From NCBI GenBank assembly GCA_013178415.1, contig JABLXA010000003.1, positions 188,815-252,814 of the forward strand: a stretch of 64,000 nucleotides of DNA. Direction: 5' to 3'. Numbering within the stretch: the stretch's first letter is position 1; each line of letters starts with the position of its first letter. This document shows positions 36,263-45,087 of the stretch, piece after piece. The stretch comes from Bacillota bacterium (lineage in GTDB: Bacteria > Bacillota > SHA-98 > Ch115). The position numbers and the translations under genes were made by a program. The notes under the pieces were generated by a model that searched no databases, had not been told where the DNA came from, and worked only from the letters and a program-made list of their open reading frames with translations.

Positions 36263-37624
36263 TCAACTCGTCGCCGGCACCTTGGGAAGTTTGGCAAGCG
36301 CCTCGTCGATGAGTTCTTGCGGATGCTGGTAGTCTTCCAGCTTTCCAGCGAAATAAATGTCATAGGCCCCCAGGTCCAGAAGTCCATGGCCGCTGAGATT
36401 GAATACTACCGTCTTGGCTGTCCCGGCCTCTTCACATTTCTTGACTTCGTCAATGACACATGCAATGGCATGGGCTGATTCTGGAGCTGGAACGATTCCT
36501 TCAGCCCTGGCGAAAAGGCAGGCGGCCTGAAACACCCTGGTCTGCATGAACGATTGGGCTTCGATAAGGCCATCTTTGAGAAGCTGGCTTGCGATTGGCG
36601 CAGCGCCATGATATCTCAATCCTCCGGCATGGATGCCGGCGGGAACGAAATCGTGGCCCAATGTATACATTGGCATCAATGGCGTAAGGCCAACGGTATC
36701 GCCGAAATCATAGCCAAACACGCCCCTTGTCAGAGTCGGGCAGGCCGCTGGTTCAGCCGCTATCACCTTTATATCTCTCCCATCGATCTTATCTGCCACA
36801 AAAGGTAGCGCAAGGCCAGAGAAATTGCTGCCCCCGCCGAAACAACCTATTACGACATCGGGGTAATCGCCGACCTTGGCGAATTGCTCCTTGGTCTCCA
36901 AACCTATGATGGTCTGGTGCAGCAAGACATGATTCAGAACGCTGCCCAACGAGTAGTTACTATCTGAATGAGAAGCCGCGTCTTCTACTGCCTCGCTTAT
37001 GGCAATCCCAAGGCTGCCCAATGAGTCAGGATGCTCCCCCAGTACCTTGCGGCCTGCAGCCGTCCTGGGACTCGGGCTCGGAATCACCTCCGCGCCGTAT
37101 ACCATCATTTGCGACTTACGATATGGCTTTTGCTCATAACTTACCCGTACCATATATACCGTACATTCGAGACCAACGAAATTGCATGCGAGAGCCAATG
37201 CAGTGCCCCACTGCCCAGCGCCTGTCTCGGTGGTAAGACGCTTTATGCCGGCCTGTTTGTTGTAATAGGCTTGTGGAATGGAGGTATTGAGCTTATGGCT
37301 GCCGGTAGGGCTTACGCCTTCATATTTATAATAGATTCGGCAATGCGTGCCCAAAGCCTCCTCGAGGCGATGGGCTCTATAAAGTGGAGTAGGCCTCCAT
37401 AGGGACAATAGCTCCATTACCTTCTCCGGGATATCGATCCATCTTTCCTGACTCATCTCTTGCTCGATCAAAACAGGCGGAAATATCGCAGATAGATCCT
37501 CTGGTTTCGCAGGTTCTAACGTGGCTGGATTGAGCGGCGGCCCTGGCTTCGTTGGCATGTCGGCGACAATATTATACCACTTCCTAGGGATATCCTTTTC
37601 CTCTAATATGATCTTGGTAGTCAT
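36263..37624 (-). CDS. trpB: Tryptophan synthase beta chain, TrpB2 type
   Basis: PLP enzyme converting indole (or O-phosphoserine/serine plus indole) to tryptophan. The long N-terminal extension and [39 protein letters not shown] (PLP lysine in the last four residues) mark the TrpB2 group; GGGSNFSG is the phosphate loop. 453 residues from ATG 37624 with GAGGGGGAAAG upstream. It is single: no trpA or other trp genes nearby, and a tryptophan T-box precedes it. TrpB2 typically works without TrpA, so indole salvage is likely. Confidence 0.93.
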   Translation of the reverse strand: MTTKIILEEKDIPRKWYNIVADMPTKPGPPLNPATLEPAKPEDLSAIFPPVLIEQEMSQERWIDIPEKVMELLSLWRPTPLYRAHRLEEALGTHCRIYYKYEGVSPTGSHKLNTSIPQAYYNKQAGIKRLTTETGAGQWGTALALACNFVGLECTVYMVRVSYEQKPYRKSQMMVYGAEVIPSPSPRTAAGRKVLGEHPDSLGSLGIAISEAVEDAASHSDSNYSLGSVLNHVLLHQTIIGLETKEQFAKVGDYPDVVIGCFGGGSNFSGLALPFVADKIDGRDIKVIAAEPAACPTLTRGVFGYDFGDTVGLTPLMPMYTLGHDFVPAGIHAGGLRYHGAAPIASQLLKDGLIEAQSFMQTRVFQAACLFARAEGIVPAPESAHAIACVIDEVKKCEEAGTAKTVVFNLSGHGLLDLGAYDIYFAGKLEDYQHPQELIDEALAKLPKVPATS

Positions 37625-37654
37625 ACAACTTTCCCCCTCTGGTTGCATAAGAAT

Positions 37655-37980
37655 ATAAAAAAACCCTCGTCCTGTAAGGGACGAGGGTCGATTCCCGCGG
37701 TGCCACCCTGATTAGTCAGTAGACGCATTGCGCCTTTGGCTCACTCAAAAAGGCACAGGCTTATCGAAGTCGATGCCCTCCCCCTTGTAACGGCGAGGGC
37801 CCCCGCAGGCGCCTACTCACAGCGTATACGCTTACCGCGCATACTCATCAGGTATCGAGCTTTCGGGCCTGAGCTCGCGGATCCATTCAGTGCCGGCCTG
37901 ACGTCGAGTTTCCACCGTCCCCGACTCTCTTCATAGTCAGCGGGCGGCACCTACTATTTCCGGTCACAGCTTTTGACCAT
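37655..37980 (-). ncRNA. T-box leader, tRNA-Trp responsive
   Basis: Minus-strand leader of trpB2. Stem I contains an AGTA motif and, on its 3' side, GAA-TGG-A in the specifier loop, so the specifier codon is TGG (37883-37885), matching tryptophan. The T-box sequence AGGGTGGCACCGCGG is at 37695-37709. The terminator stem ACCCTCGTCC/GGACGAGGGT (37663-37688) is followed by seven Ts. Uncharged tRNA-Trp should favour the antiterminator and trpB2 expression. Confidence 0.93.
37663..37688 (-). terminator. T-box-controlled intrinsic terminator
   Basis: Ten-base-pair stem (GACGAGGG core) with loop CTTACA and a run of seven Ts on the minus strand, 31 nt before the trpB2 start; competes with the T-box antiterminator. 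Confidence 0.92.
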
Positions 37981-37998
37981 CTGATAAATGTTGACTTT

Positions 37999-38027
37999 AT
38001 TATATTACCCCATGGAAAGACTGTCAA
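37999..38027 (-). promoter_or_regulatory. Sigma-A promoter of T-box-trpB2
   Basis: Perfect consensus on the minus strand: TTGACA (38022-38027), 17-nt spacer, TATAAT (37999-38004), placing the start a few bases before the T-box stem I. Confidence 0.85.
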
Positions 38028-38118
38028 TATCGGGTTTTGCGATGTTTGCGATCATATTCACACAAAGTCTGCCCAAAAACAGGCGACCCCTAATCTATGA
38101 AATAGACAATTTTCCGCA

Positions 38119-39066
38119 TCAGTACATCCTGTGTTTCAGGTAATAATCATGGATCGTGAGATAGCTATCTAATGGCATGCCCTTGAATGCAACATTGGAC
38201 GTGGAAAAGATATATCCCCCGCCGGGTTTGCCATGCTCCATGGCATATGCAGCGCTCGCCAGCATCTCCTCTTTGGTTCCAGTCTGTAGAAGAGCGCAGT
38301 TGACATTCCCTATCAAACACACCTTTCTGCCATAACGTTCTTTCATGACAGCCATGTCTATGCCACCTTGGGGATCAAGGGAATGGAGCGCGTGTGGGCC
38401 GCATTCTACTATTTGATCCACGATTTTCATTATGTCGCCATCTGTATGTTTGATAACATATGCGCCCATATTCCGCTGCCCTTCTATGAGTCTGGCGAGA
38501 TATGGGGTTACGAACTCCCGAAACATCGCAGGCGATAGAAACGGTCCTTTATTGAAAGCATAGTCAGAGCAAAGGGCGAAACCATCAAAGCCCCCGTCCA
38601 TCAGACGGCGACATTTCTGCAGTTGGCGTTCCACAATATTGGAGGCCTGCTCCTTCATTTCGTCTGGCCGATCATGTAGATTATAGACAAATTCGGTCAT
38701 GGTCGAGCCATCCGGAAGCGCATAAGTGGCATCTCCATGGCAGACAAAGAGCCGCTCACAAGAGAGATATTCTTCTACCCTTTTGCGCAGATCTATCAGG
38801 GTCTCTACATGGTCCTCCCCTTCGAATCTCGGGACCCCATAGCTCAACATGACGATAGCATAGTCCAGACGATCGGCTACCTTTGCCATGAGCCTCGCAT
38901 TATGATCAATGATTTCTTCCCTGGATTTTCCCTGGGCGACCTCTTCGCCAGTGTAATAGCTCTCCCCAAACAATTCTTCAACAAGCTGAAATTCCAGTTC
39001 CATCGTCGGGACGTAATCGGGTTGCCCGAGCGTGAGCGCGATTATGGCCCTTTCTTTCGGAGTCAT
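38119..39066 (-). CDS. URO-D-superfamily protein
   Basis: Second uroporphyrinogen-decarboxylase-fold protein in the window (315 residues). It starts MTPKERAIIALTLGQPDYVP and has GFALCSDYAFNKGPFLSP, VIKHTDGD and LHSLDPQGGID blocks. The zinc-site segment reads HTDGD instead of the HSCGN of the copy at 6255, so the two probably act on different substrates. Such proteins are common in operons for methyl transfer or sugar-derivative use. Good ribosome site AGAGAGGATC before ATG 39066. No partner gene is obvious. Confidence 0.78.
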   Translation of the reverse strand: MTPKERAIIALTLGQPDYVPTMELEFQLVEELFGESYYTGEEVAQGKSREEIIDHNARLMAKVADRLDYAIVMLSYGVPRFEGEDHVETLIDLRKRVEEYLSCERLFVCHGDATYALPDGSTMTEFVYNLHDRPDEMKEQASNIVERQLQKCRRLMDGGFDGFALCSDYAFNKGPFLSPAMFREFVTPYLARLIEGQRNMGAYVIKHTDGDIMKIVDQIVECGPHALHSLDPQGGIDMAVMKERYGRKVCLIGNVNCALLQTGTKEEMLASAAYAMEHGKPGGGYIFSTSNVAFKGMPLDSYLTIHDYYLKHRMY

Positions 39067-39414
39067 GATCCTCTCTCCTTCAGAAAGACATCTCCTGGCA
39101 GGCTAGGCCAGGCCTCATTCGGCTTATGCACCACTTGAACCTCTCCACGACTGAAGTCACGGGATCCTGCAACCCTTAACCTGATCACCTCAATCAATGT
39201 ATCACAAGCAGGAAATCGATACAAGAGATCTACTATAAACTGAAAAGACAAGCATGGGCCGTTTTCACGGAGAGACGAGATGTCGTGGAATAACGCCTTC
39301 GTAATGGGCTGCCTATTTGCAGAAGATTATATGCACGCACCAATGGAAATAATCCTATGGTGAAGAGGCAAATAAAGCACTCGAAATCTGCACATAGTTG
39401 AGAGGTGCTGAGCC

Positions 39415-39678
39415 ATGGCGGAGGATATCCAAAAAAGAAGGCCGGTGCATGTAGTTGGTATTCGAGTTGAGGACAGGGTAAAATATGCGCCCGAAGTCCA
39501 GGAAATATTGACGAGATATGGGGATGTCATCGTGAGCCGGGCGGGATATCACAATCCGCAGAGCCCTGACGGCATCATTACGATGGTCGTTGAGGCAGAG
39601 CCAACGATCGTCCAAAATCTTGCGAAGGACCTGCGAAAAATCGAGGGCGTGTCAGCTGAAACGTGCCGGTTGACCTAA
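39415..39678 (+). CDS. TM1266-family ACT-like protein
   Basis: 87-residue protein resembling the TM1266 family, often annotated as iron-only hydrogenase system regulator. Pattern: VVGIRVEDRVKYAPEVQEILTRYGDVIVSRAGYHNP then IITMVVEAEPTIVQNLAKDLRKIEGVSAE, a ferredoxin-like ACT/NikR-C fold. GAGAGGTGCTGAGCC precedes the ATG. No hydrogenase genes occur in the window. Followed by the large palindromic element. Confidence 0.75.
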   Translation: MAEDIQKRRPVHVVGIRVEDRVKYAPEVQEILTRYGDVIVSRAGYHNPQSPDGIITMVVEAEPTIVQNLAKDLRKIEGVSAETCRLT

Positions 39679-39747
39679 GGCACGCCGAATGCGGGGTGCT
39701 CCTCCCATCGGCATTTGTCTGAGAGGCCGCGGTATGGGTGCAGGTGG

Positions 39748-39954
39748 TACCGGCCCAGCGGCTTTGATCCGAGGCCGGTAGACCCGGGGTTGGGATACTC
39801 CGATCGGCGGCATTGATCCGAGGCCATATAGCCCGAGGGCCTCGGATCACTGAGCAGCCTCGCAGCAAGGCTGCGTCCGCCAAGAGGAGTATCCATACCC
39901 CGGTCATGCTGCGTCCGACGGGACGAGTACACATTCCCACCGCCGCCTCGGATC
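39748..39954. repeat. Complex palindromic element / possible structured RNA
   Basis: GATCCGAGGC occurs four times, twice direct (39766-39776, 39815-39825) and twice inverted (39838-39848, 39945-39954). Long-range pairing: GGATACTCC (39793-39801) with GGAGTATCC (39886-39894), GGCGG (39806-39810) with CCGCC (39877-39881), and GACC..GGGGT (39781-39790) with ACCCCGGTC (39897-39905). Inside are hairpins 39815-39848 (11-bp stem) and 39854-39874 (GCAGCC/GGCTGC). Outside are hairpins 39748-39780 (TACCGGCC/GGCCGGTA) and 39912-39925. No credible ORF. Either a miniature palindromic repeat or a structured RNA. Confidence 0.7.
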
Positions 39955-40969
39955 ACAGAGCGACCCTAACGCCTTTCTTCGACGACTCATATGCCGCGAG
40001 GGCTATCCGAAGAGATTCATAACCGTCTTCCGCTGTAGCCAGCAACTCCTCCCGGCCAAGAAGGGCCCTGACGAAATTGGCGACCTCAGCGTCCCATCCG
40101 CCGCCTCCTACGTCATCCGGGAGGATCCAGCCAGATTTACCCAGATCAGTCTTGGTTTTATAGATCTTCAGCGGAGTCACGTAATCGGCCACAATGGTTC
40201 CTTCAGATCCGTAAATTTCTACGCCAAGGGGTCCCGCCTGGCTGCTCCAACCAACCTCAAAATAGGCCAGGAGCTTGGGATCCTTAAATTCCATGATGCC
40301 AACCGCCCAGTCTTCCACACTTATATCCTTCCCGAGAGTAGCGGTCTTCGCTGAAATGGAGGTTACATCCCCGCCGAAGTAGCGGCAAAGGTCGATAGCG
40401 TGAATGCCCATATCCAAAAGGGCCCCGCCCCCCGCCATCTCTGGTTTGAAGAACCAATCGCTCATAGCTGACCAGGAAAGATAAGGACCATTGTGCGCGA
40501 ACCTCACCCGCATCATCATAGGCTGGCCGATAAGGCCTTTCTGTATGTATTCTCTGACCTTGCGATTGAAATTGAAGTATCTGTGAGTGAAGCCAACCAT
40601 CAGCGTTACCCCAGCCTGCTTTGCTGCATCTATCATGGCACGGGAATCCTCGAGGCTCGTAGCCATGGGTTTTTCGCATAGCACATGCTTGCCAGCATTG
40701 ATGGCGTCAATGGTCTGCTGAGCATGCAAGCTATTGGGGGTGCAGACGCTCACTGCATCAATATCAGCCTTTGCGAGCATATCCCTGTAATCAGTATAGA
40801 CTTCCGGGACATTGTAAAGCTCCGCCGCTGTCATTGCTCTTCCTTCATGGACGTCGGCAACCGCTTGTATCGTAACTAGATCCCGCAGCTTTGCATAGGA
40901 AGGGAGATGCGCATTCCTGGCTATCGCACCACAACCGATTACCCCTACTCTGAGCTTGTTATCTGACAT
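39953..40969 (-). CDS. Gfo/Idh/MocA-family oxidoreductase
   Basis: NAD(P)-dependent sugar or inositol dehydrogenase family. N-terminal Rossmann fold RVGVIGCGAIARNAHLPSY (about residues 7-25), CTPNSLHAQQTIDAINAGKHVLCEKP with the family EKP motif, and the C-terminal domain GGALLDMGIHAIDLCRYFGG carrying the catalytic DxxxH pattern. 338 residues from ATG 40969 with GAGGGGG upstream. Probably co-transcribed with the isomerase (about 90 nt apart) and the LacI-controlled sugar operon; the two make a typical dehydrogenation/isomerisation pair for an unusual sugar. Confidence 0.9.
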   Translation of the reverse strand: MSDNKLRVGVIGCGAIARNAHLPSYAKLRDLVTIQAVADVHEGRAMTAAELYNVPEVYTDYRDMLAKADIDAVSVCTPNSLHAQQTIDAINAGKHVLCEKPMATSLEDSRAMIDAAKQAGVTLMVGFTHRYFNFNRKVREYIQKGLIGQPMMMRVRFAHNGPYLSWSAMSDWFFKPEMAGGGALLDMGIHAIDLCRYFGGDVTSISAKTATLGKDISVEDWAVGIMEFKDPKLLAYFEVGWSSQAGPLGVEIYGSEGTIVADYVTPLKIYKTKTDLGKSGWILPDDVGGGGWDAEVANFVRALLGREELLATAEDGYESLRIALAAYESSKKGVRVAL

Positions 40970-41058
40970 TAGACTAACCCCCTCATTTTGATGTGGGAGG
41001 GACATGTCAAGTCCCTCCTTATCTAGTATGAGATCCTTTGCTTTGGTGGTCCATGACC

Positions 41059-41886
41059 CTAGAACCGCTGAAGGTATTCCACGCTCTTCCTGGTTCCCTC
41101 TTTGGGGTCCCCAAGCCCTTCAAACTCAACCGACAGATATCCGTTGTAGCCAGCTTCTTTTAGGAGCCTGACCACTTCATCGATCTGAACATCCCCTTCG
41201 CCTGCGACTGTTCCAATGTAGCGCGTGCCATCGAGAGCAGTGTAAAACTCCGTGACATCGCCATCGTCGATCTTCTTCATGTCCTTGAAATGAACATGGG
41301 CGGCAAGGGAGCCAAGTGTACGCACCGCATCTACAGGCTTCTCATTTACTAGGAGGAAATTGCCTGTATCAATAGTGGATCTCAAACTGGGTGACCCAAC
41401 GGTCTCAATGATCTCCTTGACCTGGGAGCTCTTTCCGGCCAGAAGCCCATGGTTCTCCAGGGCAAGAACGACCCCCTTTCTTTCCGCATATTTTGCGCCC
41501 TCAGAAAGCCCTTCCAATATCCAATTCTTAGCATCCTCGAATTTGATTCCAGGAACTAGATCTCCGCTGAAAACCCGCACTATCTTAGTCTCTAGGTCAA
41601 CAGCCATGTCCACCCCATTCCTGATTTTTTCCACCTCGGCCATCCTTTTGTTGACATCAGGGTTTACAAAATTATTGCCGATGGCATAAGCTGCAACCTT
41701 AAGCCCCCTGGACTTCACGCGGTCCAAGGCTTTCTTTGGCTCAGAGGAGATATCTTTCCAGAAGAAATCAAGAAGCTCGACTCCATCTACGCCCAGTTCC
41801 GCGGCATAATCGATGAACCCGAAGACATCCATTTCTCCCTTTCGATAGAGTTTGTGAAGACTCCACATACTAACAGCAACTTTCAT
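41059..41886 (-). CDS. Sugar phosphate isomerase/epimerase-like TIM barrel
   Basis: Xylose isomerase-like barrel (275 residues). Metal-site strands: VLALENHG (Glu), STIDTGNFLL (Asp), AHVHFKDM (His) and LSVEFEGLG (Glu). Starts MKVAVSMWSLHKLYRKGEMD with GAGGGC upstream. Sits between the LacI regulator and the Gfo/Idh/MocA dehydrogenase. Probably converts the oxidised sugar. A related protein occurs at 16020, but the two are clearly different sequences. Confidence 0.85.
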   Translation of the reverse strand: MKVAVSMWSLHKLYRKGEMDVFGFIDYAAELGVDGVELLDFFWKDISSEPKKALDRVKSRGLKVAAYAIGNNFVNPDVNKRMAEVEKIRNGVDMAVDLETKIVRVFSGDLVPGIKFEDAKNWILEGLSEGAKYAERKGVVLALENHGLLAGKSSQVKEIIETVGSPSLRSTIDTGNFLLVNEKPVDAVRTLGSLAAHVHFKDMKKIDDGDVTEFYTALDGTRYIGTVAGEGDVQIDEVVRLLKEAGYNGYLSVEFEGLGDPKEGTRKSVEYLQRF

Positions 41887-42000
41887 TCCAAATGCCCTCC
41901 ATTCGTATCTCGTCTTATCTTAGAGATTTAGCGCAAAGCCCCCGTTCATCGAGGGGAAACCGGGAGGATGGCCGCGCCCAATACCATCCGAATCCATTGT

Positions 42001-43143
42001 TTATCCCTCAGTCTCAGCAACCGCATATCTCACCATGCTCAAGGATCTTGGCCTGCTCGTCGACTCTCTAACCACAAGCGTCGGGGTGATGACCTGGTCT
42101 TTGACTTCGCCTGATGTCATCGCCTCTAGAAGCGCCAGCATGCTTATACGCCCTATTTCATATTTCGGCTGATCCACCGTGGTGAGCGGCACCTCCATCT
42201 GCGATGTGATCGCTAGATTATCATAGCCAACAACCGATACATCGTGAGGTATAGATAGCCCCAGTTCCCTGATTGCCCTCATCGCACCCCAGGCGTCCAT
42301 GTCGCCGCAGGCGAAGATAGCTGTAGGCGGATTCCTCATGGCAAATAATTTCCTGGCCGCAGCATAACCCTTTTCCCAGCTATAATCGGTGTCTATCACA
42401 AGAGTGTCGTCAGGCTCCAGGCCATGTTCACGAAGAGCTTCACTGTAACCTTTGAATCTGCTGAGCCCTTGATCAAACTCCTGGCCGCGCGCGCCTAAAT
42501 GGGCAATCCGCCTGTGTCCCAGTTCGATCAGGTGCTCCGCCGCGACAAAGCCCCCGTGAAAGTTGTCAACAGAGATCTGCGGGTATATCGCCTTCTCTGA
42601 TATATTTAGAATTCCGACAATAGCTGTGCCTCTTTCATAGAGCTCATTCAGCAGCTCGACATTTCTCGCGCCATTTGGACATATGATGATGCCGTCGACA
42701 CCTCGTTCCTCGAGAATCCGCAGGAAACGAGCCTCTCTATCTATATCATCGTTGGTAGTGTAAAGGAGCATATTATATCCCTTTTGTTCAGATACATCCT
42801 GGATTCCCTGAATCACCTCCGCAAAGAAGGACGCAGCTGCGGATTGAATGACCAGGGCAAAGAGACATGTTTGTCTTGTCTTGAGTCCCCGCGCGATGAA
42901 GTCCGGCCTGTAATTTAGCCCACGAGCCACCGCCCTTACTCTCTTCCTCGTCGCTTCACTTACGCGCCCCTTATCTTTGCTGCTGAGCACAAGGGAAGCG
43001 GTGCAGACCGATACACCGGCCTGCTCTGCGACATCTTTCAACGTCACACGCCTTGTAACTGATTTCTGGCGACTTCCCAATCTATGCGTCATCCCTTTTT
43101 CGCCATGGCGGATACCCCTGCGTTCACGCATCAGGGGAGCCAT
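42001..43143 (-). CDS. LacI-family transcriptional regulator
   Basis: HTH VTLKDVAEQAGVSVCTASLVLSSKDKGRVSEATRKRV (about residues 33-68, with hinge helix) followed by a periplasmic-binding-like effector domain ending with VGYDNLAITSQMEVPLTTVDQP and TPTLVVRES. 380 residues. ATG 43143 has AGGAGGGAAGGAACT upstream and lies in the leader repeat, so the protein has an unusual N-terminal extension MAPLMRERRGIRHGEKGM. It probably represses the sugar ABC operon via the GGATAATCGATTAACC-type sites. Confidence 0.93.
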   Translation of the reverse strand: MAPLMRERRGIRHGEKGMTHRLGSRQKSVTRRVTLKDVAEQAGVSVCTASLVLSSKDKGRVSEATRKRVRAVARGLNYRPDFIARGLKTRQTCLFALVIQSAAASFFAEVIQGIQDVSEQKGYNMLLYTTNDDIDREARFLRILEERGVDGIIICPNGARNVELLNELYERGTAIVGILNISEKAIYPQISVDNFHGGFVAAEHLIELGHRRIAHLGARGQEFDQGLSRFKGYSEALREHGLEPDDTLVIDTDYSWEKGYAAARKLFAMRNPPTAIFACGDMDAWGAMRAIRELGLSIPHDVSVVGYDNLAITSQMEVPLTTVDQPKYEIGRISMLALLEAMTSGEVKDQVITPTLVVRESTSRPRSLSMVRYAVAETEG

Positions 43144-43161
43144 AGTTCCTTCCCTCCTGAT
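43091..43161 (-). repeat. Leader repeat copy B (start of lacI-type gene)
   Basis: Second copy of the 72-bp element seen before divIC (14911-14982). On the minus strand: GGAGGGAAGGA, ATG (43143), CCCCTG...CAGGGG stem, CCGCCATGGCGA, GGGATG. Here the first ATG is in frame with the LacI-type protein, and both copies encode MREXRGIRHGXXGM. Confidence 0.75.
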
Positions 43162-43247
43162 TCTTAACTATGGGGTGGTTGACTGCTGAAGCATGCGCAC
43201 TGCGCTCAGCCTCCACTTTTTAAGCGACATTGGGCCCTTGCATATTG

Positions 43248-43265
43248 ATGCGCACTGTTGCGCAT
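43248..43265. promoter_or_regulatory. ATGCGCA-ctgt-TGCGCAT inverted repeat
   Basis: Perfect 7-4-7 inverted repeat between the aminoglycoside-acetyltransferase-like gene and the LacI-type gene; a similar TGCGCACTG sequence recurs at about 43195. Could be an operator for the LacI-type gene or a short hairpin ending the upstream transcript. Confidence 0.4.
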
Positions 43266-43276
43266 TGATCCTTTGC

Positions 43277-44065
43277 TCATTGGCAAAGATAATGAGGGTC
43301 ATTACGGAGCTTCTCCACCAGAAACTCTATCATAGGCAAAGATTTAATCAATCGTAGAGTAGAGGCTCCCACTTTGCCCATACGCATGATCCCAAGGTTG
43401 AGCAATTCTTCATCTATGCGTTCAAATCGGCGGGGGGTACCCCAGTCATGCAGATATAAACGCTCCATATGCCGATTTCCGTCATAGTCAATGATGACGG
43501 TATCCGTCGGCACTTTCTGCATGTGGTATGGGACTCCGGCAAGTTCCTCCGCTGTATGGATCGTTGTATTCGACCCCTGACCAACGCCAATCAGCAGTAT
43601 ATATCCACCCCTTTGGGCCAAACGATAGTATGGTGTTTCTTTACCACAAGGGGTAGTGGAATGCTCATGTCCTGCTATCAGATCGGGGACAGAAGGTCCT
43701 ATGCCAGAAACTGAATGAGTAGGGTGCAGGCTCCGCCGCGCTTCCGGTCTTTTCATGAATTCTGAGGGAATCCGGCCAGTCCAGCATGGCGAATGCCTCA
43801 CATCAAAGATAGGGGGATTATCCGGCCCGTCCTCTCGTCTGCCCGTCAGGGTGGGAACAAGTACTGTTCCCTCAGGGCCAACAGCCTCGAGCATAGCATC
43901 GATCACGGTATCAGCTCCGCCTGCCACATATCCGAAGCTGCTGAGTGAACTATGAACGAGAAACCCATCACCCTCCTTGATGCCTAATTCTCTGAGGCCA
44001 GCCACAATCATTTCTTTGGTGACCGTTTCCTTAGCAAGACCGGGATTATCATCCAATTTTCTCAT
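43277..44065 (-). CDS. Aminoglycoside N3-acetyltransferase-family (AAC(3)/YokD) protein
   Basis: 262-residue member of the antibiotic_NAT family: FLVHSSLSSFGYVAGGADTVIDAMLEAVGPEGTVLVPT (CoA-binding), HPTHSVSGIGP with the active-site His, and GYILLIGVGQGSNTTIHTAEE. ATG 44065 has GGAGGGGCTATAT upstream. It lies inside a sugar ABC operon, where such proteins often act on amino sugars, so it should not be read as proof of aminoglycoside resistance. Confidence 0.85.
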   Translation of the reverse strand: MRKLDDNPGLAKETVTKEMIVAGLRELGIKEGDGFLVHSSLSSFGYVAGGADTVIDAMLEAVGPEGTVLVPTLTGRREDGPDNPPIFDVRHSPCWTGRIPSEFMKRPEARRSLHPTHSVSGIGPSVPDLIAGHEHSTTPCGKETPYYRLAQRGGYILLIGVGQGSNTTIHTAEELAGVPYHMQKVPTDTVIIDYDGNRHMERLYLHDWGTPRRFERIDEELLNLGIMRMGKVGASTLRLIKSLPMIEFLVEKLRNDPHYLCQ

Positions 44066-44176
44066 ATATAGCCCCTCCAACCCAGACTCTCTACGGCGCC
44101 AAGAACGCCCATATGTCGAATCCTCAGTGATTTCTCGGCGACCCCATCCATGGGCGACAGAGCCCTGGCTTACCTC

Positions 44177-45046
44177 TTAACCCTTCATTCCGGTGAGTGT
44201 AATCCCCTGGATAAATGTCCTCTGAGCAAAGAAGAAGAGAATGACAGTGGGAATTACCATCACGGAAGCCACAGCCATTACGAGGGACCACGGGGTATCA
44301 TATCGCCCCTGAAATTGCTGCAACCCTACAGCCAGGGTATACATTGACTCATCAGTAAGATAAATCAAAGGCCCCATGAAATCATTCCAGCTTCCCAGGA
44401 ATGTAAACAGACCTACCGTCGCCAGGGCAGGTTTGGCCAGCGGGAGCAATATTTTCCTGAAGATACTCCATTCATTGCAACCGTCTATACGGGCAGCGTC
44501 AGAAAGCTCCCACGGTATCGTCAAGAAAAACTGCCTCAGCAAAAAAATACTGAACGCGCTCCCGAAAAATGCGGGAACTATAAGCGGATAAAAGGTCCCG
44601 ATCCACCCAATTTTCCTGAATGTGATATACAAAGGGATCATGGTAGTCTGATAAGGTAACATGAGAGTGCTCAGCATGATCATGAATAGAGCGTCCCTTC
44701 CCCACCAGTTTATCCGGGAGAATCCATAAGCCACCAGAGAGGATGATATTAGATTTCCTATAAGGACAAACAAACAAATGGTCAATGTATTCTTGAGATA
44801 AAGAAGGAACGGTATCATCGTCAAAGCCTTGGGATAATTAGACCAGACAGGCGGCTTCGGTATCCATTCCGGCGGAAACCGGAAGATCTGGTAATCCGGT
44901 TTGAGAGATGTGGAGATCATCCAGAGAAAGGGCGCAAAGAAGAAGATCCCTATCCCTATGAGCACGATGTGCGCCAAAACTTTTGAGAGTCTCCTGCGTT
45001 CTTTGATTCCTCTTACATAGCGCGCAGATGATATCGGCTGTTCCAT
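44177..45046 (-). CDS. Carbohydrate ABC transporter permease (MalG type)
   Basis: Inner membrane subunit, 289 residues with about six helices. The EAA-like loop AARIDGCNEWSIFRKILLPLAKPAL (about residues 189-213) is the ATPase-docking motif. FFFAPFLWMISTSLKP near the N-terminus is typical for MalG/UgpE-like permeases. ATG 45046 follows GGAGGTAAGATCGAA. No ATPase is encoded in the operon, so a shared MsmX/UgpC-like ATPase elsewhere is expected. Confidence 0.92.
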   Translation of the reverse strand: MEQPISSARYVRGIKERRRLSKVLAHIVLIGIGIFFFAPFLWMISTSLKPDYQIFRFPPEWIPKPPVWSNYPKALTMIPFLLYLKNTLTICLFVLIGNLISSSLVAYGFSRINWWGRDALFMIMLSTLMLPYQTTMIPLYITFRKIGWIGTFYPLIVPAFFGSAFSIFLLRQFFLTIPWELSDAARIDGCNEWSIFRKILLPLAKPALATVGLFTFLGSWNDFMGPLIYLTDESMYTLAVGLQQFQGRYDTPWSLVMAVASVMVIPTVILFFFAQRTFIQGITLTGMKG

Positions 45047-45087
45047 TTCGATCTTACCTCCGCAGAATCGACTCAACTATGTGCCAA

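Noticed and set aside
39578-39956. Minus-strand ORFs across the palindromic element
   Set aside because: They are driven by GC-rich inverted repeats, have Arg/Gly/Pro-rich composition without domain pattern, and lack ribosome sites.
43277-44065. Reading the AAC(3)-like gene as an antibiotic resistance gene
   Set aside because: It is inside a sugar ABC operon, and the family includes many non-resistance members; sequence alone does not support resistance.
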